Part shown: piece by piece, positions 6,354 through 9,916 of the stretch
How positions within the stretch are numbered: the first letter of the stretch is position 1
Layout of the letters: the number at the start of each line of letters is the position of its first letter
Assembly: GCA_050250795.1 (NCBI GenBank)
Contig: JBFWNZ010000128.1
Span: 1 to 9,916, forward strand
Length of the DNA: 9,916 bases
Direction of reading: 5' to 3'
Origin: JBFWNZ01 sp050250795
Lineage (GTDB): Bacteria; Pseudomonadota; Alphaproteobacteria; UBA8366
Made by a program: the position numbers and the translations under genes
The notes under the pieces: generated by a model
Told to the model about the DNA's origin: nothing
The model's database searches: none
What the model saw: only the letters and a program-made list of their open reading frames with translations

Positions 6354-6827
6354 ATGCCTCAAACGGAGTTGGATGCGATCGACCGGCGTATCCTGGGCGT
6401 GCTCCAGGGCAATGCGCGCATCTCCAATGTCGACCTGGCGGCCCAGGTGGGGGTCTCGCCCTCGCCTTGCTGGCGGCGGGTGCGGGCGCTGGAGGAGGGC
6501 GGCGTGATCGCCGGCTATGTCGCGCTGCTGGACCAGGCGGCGGTCGGGCTCAAGGTCAGCGTGTTCGTGCAGGTCTCGCTGGAAAAGCAGGTGGAGCGCG
6601 CGCTGGAGGCGTTCGAGCGCGACGCGCATACATGGCCCGAGGTGATGGAGGGCTATCTGATGACCGGCGACGCGGATTATCTGCTGCGCGTCGTGGTGCC
6701 GGATCTTTCGGCCTATGAGCGGTTCCTGATGGACCGGCTGACCCGCGTGCCGGGCGTGGCCAGCATCAAGTCCAGCTTTGCGCTGAAGCAGGTCATCTAC
6801 CGCACGCGGTTGCCGCTTCCGGCGTGA
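6354..6827 (+). CDS. Lrp/AsnC family transcriptional regulator
   Basis: A 157-residue regulator of normal Lrp length. It starts ELDAIDRRILGVLQGNARISNVDLAAQVGVSPSPCWRRVRALEEGGVIAGY (5-55), the classic Lrp winged helix-turn-helix (recognition helix about 35-45). The RAM effector domain follows (about 66-150), with GDADYLLRVVVPDLSAYERFL (105-125) and the family C-terminal strand SSFALKQVIY (140-149). RAM domains usually bind amino acids and control oligomer state. GGGAG at 6342-6346 lies seven bases before the ATG. It is divergent from the E1 gene, the layout of P. putida mdeR with the methionine-catabolic mde genes, so control of the E1 gene by a sulfur or branched amino acid is a reasonable but untested guess. 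Confidence 0.93.
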   Translation: MPQTELDAIDRRILGVLQGNARISNVDLAAQVGVSPSPCWRRVRALEEGGVIAGYVALLDQAAVGLKVSVFVQVSLEKQVERALEAFERDAHTWPEVMEGYLMTGDADYLLRVVVPDLSAYERFLMDRLTRVPGVASIKSSFALKQVIYRTRLPLPA

Positions 6828-6856
6828 GTTCGACCCTGGCAGGGCGGCGCGACGGG

Positions 6857-6885
6857 TTGCATTCCGGGGCCTCCTACTCTATGTG
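6857..6885 (+). promoter_or_regulatory. candidate infA promoter
   Basis: TTGCAT (6857-6862) and TATGTG (6880-6885) are separated by exactly 17 bases, each matching three of six consensus positions. Transcription would start near 6892, leaving a leader of about 30 bases with the ribosome site GGAAGGA (6909-6915). A 13-base perfect palindrome, ATGTGC-T-GCACAT (6881-6893), overlaps the -10 and start point. The CATTCCGGGGCC word of the palindromic repeat occupies the -35/spacer (6860-6871). Confidence 0.3.
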
Positions 6886-6922
6886 CTGCACATCCCCGAA
6901 GAACCCGTGGAAGGACTCCCTC

Positions 6923-7141
6923 TTGGCGAAGGAAGAGATGCTGCAATTCGACGGCACGGTCAGCGAGGTGCTGCCCAATGCCATGTTCCGCGTGACGCTC
7001 GACAACGCCCATGAAGTGCTGGCCCACAGCTCGGGCCGCATGCGCAAGCACCGCATCCGCGTGCTGACCGGCGACAAGGTCGCCGTCGAGATGACGCCCT
7101 ACGATCTCACCAAGGGCCGCATCACCTACCGTTATAAGTAA
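6923..7141 (+). CDS. infA: translation initiation factor IF-1
   Basis: A 72-residue S1/OB-fold protein that binds the 30S A site during initiation. The sequence from AKEEMLQFDGTVSEVLPNAMF through LAHSSGRMRKHRIRVLTGDKV to EMTPYDLTKGRITYRYK is unmistakable IF-1 at exactly the usual length. The start is the TTG at 6923: it restores the canonical MAKEE N-terminus and lies seven bases after GGAAGGA (6909-6915), whereas upstream in-frame ATGs would add non-family residues. A rare start codon on an initiation-factor gene may keep output low or allow feedback. It sits 95 bases after the Lrp gene and probably has its own promoter. Its last ten bases overlap the convergent glycosyltransferase gene. Confidence 0.95.
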   Translation: MAKEEMLQFDGTVSEVLPNAMFRVTLDNAHEVLAHSSGRMRKHRIRVLTGDKVAVEMTPYDLTKGRITYRYK

Positions 7142-8781
7142 CCTTGCGCGATCCGCAGCGCCCCCAGCTTGGCCAGCCAGGCGAGGGTGCGGCGCAGCGC
7201 CGTGCCCTGCGGCCCGGCCGGATCGATGGCAATCCCGTCCGCCAGCGCCGCGACGCTGAGGCCCGGCGCGGTGGCGATACGGCCGATCAGCGGCGCCAGC
7301 GTCGCCGGCGGCAGCAGCGCCCAGGGCGCGGCCATGCAGACCGGATGGCGCAGCAGTTTCGCCAGCCCGGCGACGGCATCCGGCGCGGCATGCAGCCGGT
7401 CGGCGGCGGCCAGCGCGCGGCTGGGGAAGGCGGCGAACATCGCATAGGGATCGGGATAGGGCGCCGGTTGCGGCGTGCCGGCCGGGGAAAGCGGCGCTGT
7501 CGCCCGGATGCCGGCCAGTTCGGTGAACAGCGCCTCATAGGCCGCGATCACGCGCGGCCAGTCATAGAATTCCGCGACCCGCTGCCGCCCGGCCTCGCCC
7601 AGCCGCCGGCGCAGCCCGGCATCGCGCACCAGCAGCGCGAGATGCGCCGCCATCGCCTCGACATCGACCGCGACCGACTGTGCTACCGCCGCGAGGTGCT
7701 CGCCATAGGCATCCTCGCCGGCCGCCAGCCGTGCTGCGAGGTCGGCCCCGTCGCCCGGCGGCGGCGTCACCGTCGGCACCAGCAGCCCCTCGCGGCCATG
7801 GCGCACCGTGTCGCGATAGCCGTCCCAGTCGCTGGCCAGCACCGGCAGCCCGGCCGCCATTGCCTCGACCGGCGTCAGGCCGAAGCTCTCCTGCACATTG
7901 TCCACCGGCGAGGCGAAGACGTCGGCGGCGGCCCAGCAGCCCCGCGGGAAATCCGGATCGCCGTTGTCCACGACGTGGACGCGTACGGCGGTACAGATAT
8001 CGGCAGCGAGGCCGCGAAACGCGCGGTCCTCGCCGGGGCTGGGGAAATAGCCGGAGAAGACGAGATGGACCGGCGGCGCACCCTGCTCGGATGCCGCCCG
8101 CTCGGCCGCCAGCAGCAGCGGCAGCGGATGCGCCTTGCCCCAATGGCTGAGGCGGCCGTGGAACAGCACCGCCACGCCGTCCTCGGGAATGCCGAGCCGC
8201 GCGCGCTGCGCCGCGCGCAGGGACGGCGCGGCGGCGGCGGCGAAGCGTTCGGCCGCGACGCCCAGCGGGATCACCGGCAGCCGCACCGGGCAGGGCGCCG
8301 CCCCCAGCCCCGCCCACAAGGCGGCGATGGCGGCGCGGATCGCGCGCGACGGGCAGACGATTGCGTCCCAGGGCTGGCCGGCGCGGGCCGCGGCGACCGC
8401 CTGCACCACCGCCGGTCCGGTCATGCTGTGCGTCAGGCCGACCACGCTCCAGCCGCGCGGGTCCACGGCGTCGCGGGCGCGGACGGCATCGGCGATGGCC
8501 GGATCGGGCACCAGCAGGGCGCCGCTCGCCGCGAGCCCCGCGGGGGCGGCGCGCGGCACGAAGGCGAGCCGCGCCGCATCCGCCCCCTCGGCCGTCGCGC
8601 GCGCCCGGAAGGCGGCGAAATCGGCTTCGTCGCGGCCATGGCAGACCAGACGCGGCTGGCGCGCATGCCGCAGATAGGCGCCATGCAGCGCATCGACCGC
8701 GACGCTCAGCCCGAACAGCGGGACGCCGGACGGCGGGGCGGAATACAGCAGGGCGGCGCCGGGGGCGGGTGCGTGGTCCAT
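7132..8781 (-). CDS. GT4-like (GT-B fold) glycosyltransferase
   Basis: A 549-residue retaining glycosyltransferase; such enzymes move a sugar from a nucleotide donor to a glycan, lipid or small molecule, usually in surface polysaccharide or glycolipid synthesis. N-terminal half: FGLSVAVDALHGAYLRH (23-39), GLTHSMTG (115-122), IVCPSRAIRAAI (141-152). C-terminal domain: IPLGV (171-175), VLFHGRLSHWGKAHPL (205-220), and the E-x7-E donor signature ESFGLTPVE (Glu298, Glu306), followed by AMAAGLPVLASDWDGYRDTV. About 120 residues after position 425 lie beyond the usual fold and match nothing I recognise. The ATG at 8781 is the first sensible start, although no clear ribosome site precedes it. No polysaccharide gene cluster surrounds it, so the acceptor is unknown. 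Confidence 0.85.
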   Translation of the reverse strand: MDHAPAPGAALLYSAPPSGVPLFGLSVAVDALHGAYLRHARQPRLVCHGRDEADFAAFRARATAEGADAARLAFVPRAAPAGLAASGALLVPDPAIADAVRARDAVDPRGWSVVGLTHSMTGPAVVQAVAAARAGQPWDAIVCPSRAIRAAIAALWAGLGAAPCPVRLPVIPLGVAAERFAAAAAPSLRAAQRARLGIPEDGVAVLFHGRLSHWGKAHPLPLLLAAERAASEQGAPPVHLVFSGYFPSPGEDRAFRGLAADICTAVRVHVVDNGDPDFPRGCWAAADVFASPVDNVQESFGLTPVEAMAAGLPVLASDWDGYRDTVRHGREGLLVPTVTPPPGDGADLAARLAAGEDAYGEHLAAVAQSVAVDVEAMAAHLALLVRDAGLRRRLGEAGRQRVAEFYDWPRVIAAYEALFTELAGIRATAPLSPAGTPQPAPYPDPYAMFAAFPSRALAAADRLHAAPDAVAGLAKLLRHPVCMAAPWALLPPATLAPLIGRIATAPGLSVAALADGIAIDPAGPQGTALRRTLAWLAKLGALRIAQGYL

Positions 8782-8830
8782 CGCGGGTAAGATGCGCCGA
8801 CCTGTCCAGGGCCGCAATCGGCGGCAGCGC

Positions 8831-8859
8831 TTGCCAAGTTGCGGGATCGCCCGTCCAAT
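8831..8859 (+). promoter_or_regulatory. candidate promoter for the ornithine cyclodeaminase-family gene
   Basis: TTGCCA (8831-8836, 5 of 6 to TTGACA) and TCCAAT (8854-8859, 4 of 6 to TATAAT) are separated by 17 bases. Transcription would start about 24 bases before the ATG at 8890. It lies in the 108-base gap divergent from the glycosyltransferase gene, for which no clear promoter was seen. Confidence 0.4.
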
Positions 8860-8889
8860 GCGGCGCCCGCGCAAACAGAGACGGACCCG

Positions 8890-9882
8890 ATGACCGAACA
8901 AACTCCCGGCCTGCTCTACCTCACCGCCAGCGACATGCAGTCTCTCGGCGTCACCGTCGCCGATGTCGCGCGGCTGCTGGAAGACGTGTTCCGCCACAAG
9001 GCGGCGGGCGAGACGGTGGTGCCGCCGGGCACGCTGTTCCACCGCCAGCCGCTGGGCTGGTTCAACTCGCTGATCAGCTTCGTGCCGCCGCTGGGCTTCG
9101 CCGGCTGCAAGTTCCAGTGCGGCAGCCCGAAGCCGGCGCCCGGCGCGCCCTCGATCCAGGGCCTGTACATCCTGGCCGAGAACGCCAGCGGCGCCATGGT
9201 CGCGCTGATGGATTCGCGCTGGCTGACGGCGATCCGCACCGCGGCGGTCGGCGCGCTGATGGCGCGCTATGAGGCGCCGCCGGGGGCGCGGCAGCTCGCC
9301 ATCCTGGGCTGCGGCCTGCAGGGGCGGTTGCAGCTTGAGGCGCTGAAGGCTGGCGCGCCGACGCTGGAGACCTGCCTTGCCTACGACATCGACCCGGACG
9401 CGGCGCGCCGGTATGCCGACGAGATGGACGGGCGCTTCGGCGTCGCGGTGACCCAGGTCGACAGTGCCGAGGCGGCGGTGCGCGGCAGCGACATCGTGAT
9501 GACGGCAGGGCCGATCCTCAAGGACCGCCGGCCGGTCATCACCGCCGACTGGCTGAAGCCCGGCTGCTTCGTGTTCGCCCAGGACCGCGACTGCTACGTC
9601 ACCGACGACGCGATCCGGGCGATGGACGCCATCGTCACCGACGACCGCGCCGATGTGGCCCAGGCCCAGGCGCATGAAGGCTTCTTCGCCGCCGTGACGC
9701 GCGTCGACAAGGAGCTGTCGGAGATCGTGCGCGACGGTAAGGGCGCCCGCCGCCGGCCCGAGGACCGGGTGCTGGCGCTGATGCTGGGCATCGGGCTGGA
9801 GGATCTGGGCGCCGCGGTCGAATACTACCGCCGGGCCAAGGCACGGGGGGTCGGCACAATGCTGCCGCCGGGCTGGCGGTGA
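8890..9882 (+). CDS. ornithine cyclodeaminase / mu-crystallin family protein
   Basis: A 330-residue member of the NAD(P)-dependent family that includes ornithine and lysine cyclodeaminases, ketimine reductases, and alanine or opine dehydrogenases. Seen: the substrate-side strand GCKFQCGSPKPAPGAPSIQG (72-91) with conserved Lys74; LMDSRWLTAIRTAAVGALMARY (106-127) with the family Arg116; dinucleotide site LAILGCGLQGR (136-146); SDIVMTAGPI (200-209); and a C-terminal GTMLPP (322-327). Length is typical. The usual GADxPGKxELD loop is replaced by FAQDRDCYVTDDAIRAMDAIVTDD (229-252), so the substrate may not be ornithine. The ATG at 8890 follows GAGACGG with modest spacing and fits the family start. 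No arginine, proline or siderophore genes are adjacent, so the exact reaction cannot be assigned. Confidence 0.88.
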   Translation: MTEQTPGLLYLTASDMQSLGVTVADVARLLEDVFRHKAAGETVVPPGTLFHRQPLGWFNSLISFVPPLGFAGCKFQCGSPKPAPGAPSIQGLYILAENASGAMVALMDSRWLTAIRTAAVGALMARYEAPPGARQLAILGCGLQGRLQLEALKAGAPTLETCLAYDIDPDAARRYADEMDGRFGVAVTQVDSAEAAVRGSDIVMTAGPILKDRRPVITADWLKPGCFVFAQDRDCYVTDDAIRAMDAIVTDDRADVAQAQAHEGFFAAVTRVDKELSEIVRDGKGARRRPEDRVLALMLGIGLEDLGAAVEYYRRAKARGVGTMLPPGWR

Positions 9883-9902
9883 GGGCGCGGACCCCTCTCG
9901 GT

Positions 9903-9916
9903 GTCATTCCGGGGCC
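9903..9916. repeat. start of a second palindromic-repeat copy, cut by the window edge
   Basis: GTCATTCCGGGGCC here is identical over 14 bases to unit 2 of the REPIN-like element (3766-3779), in the same orientation. It begins 20 bases after the stop of the preceding gene, a typical extragenic position. The rest of the unit lies outside the window. Confidence 0.7.

Noticed and set aside
3974..6718. A 914-codon open frame on the plus strand, antisense to the E1 gene
   Set aside because: Its translation is rich in Arg, Gln and His without family motifs, as expected from the mirror of a GC-rich, G/C-ending-codon gene. The minus-strand reading is a clear E1.
7144..8790. A 548-codon open frame on the plus strand, antisense to the glycosyltransferase gene
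   Set aside because: Arg/Gln-rich shadow reading; the opposite strand has the E-x7-E glycosyltransferase motifs.
8782..9675. Upstream extension of the glycosyltransferase frame by nearly 300 codons
   Set aside because: It would run antisense through the cyclodeaminase-family gene and adds no recognisable domain; the first family-like residues follow the ATG at 8781.

Overview
The window is GC-rich (roughly 70% by eye), densely coded DNA with strong G/C third-position bias. Protein styles (IF-1, GluQRS, the HNH protein, the AceE-like E1 with a divergent Lrp regulator) and a palindromic repeat of the 'GTCATTCCGGGGCC' type all point to an Alphaproteobacterium, probably Rhodospirillales/Acetobacterales-like. 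That placement is inference, not a database match. No gap between genes exceeds 160 bases, and no tRNA, rRNA, CRISPR array, IS element or prophage gene was seen.

Layout. (1) Bases 1-128 hold the 3' end of a membrane-protein gene, convergent with gluQRS (139-987, minus), whose product modifies tRNA-Asp. (2) Divergent from gluQRS is a compact plus-strand operon, 1047-2999: an AlkA-type 3-methyladenine DNA glycosylase, a serine carboxylesterase, and a conserved protein of unknown function carrying a motif strikingly like the Ada zinc domain. (3) A GTG-started HNH endonuclease gene (3122-3685) has its own promoter region, with a perfect palindrome over the -35 and a terminator-like hairpin inside the coding sequence. 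(4) A REPIN-like double palindrome (3713-3818) separates it from a convergent AceE/MdeB-type 2-oxoacid dehydrogenase E1 gene (3842-6214, minus). That gene is divergent from an Lrp/AsnC regulator gene (6354-6827), an arrangement resembling P. putida mdeB/mdeR. (5) infA, with a TTG start, follows (6923-7141); its last 10 bases overlap tail-to-tail with a GT4-like glycosyltransferase gene (7132-8781, minus). (6) Divergent from that is an ornithine cyclodeaminase/mu-crystallin family gene (8890-9882). The window ends in the first bases of another copy of the palindromic repeat.

Most of this is ordinary housekeeping and metabolic chromosome. I do not see a clearly new multi-gene system. The best leads are the Ada-like protein in the alkA operon, the intrinsic-terminator look-alike inside the HNH gene, and the REPIN family with a possible relic in the infA promoter.
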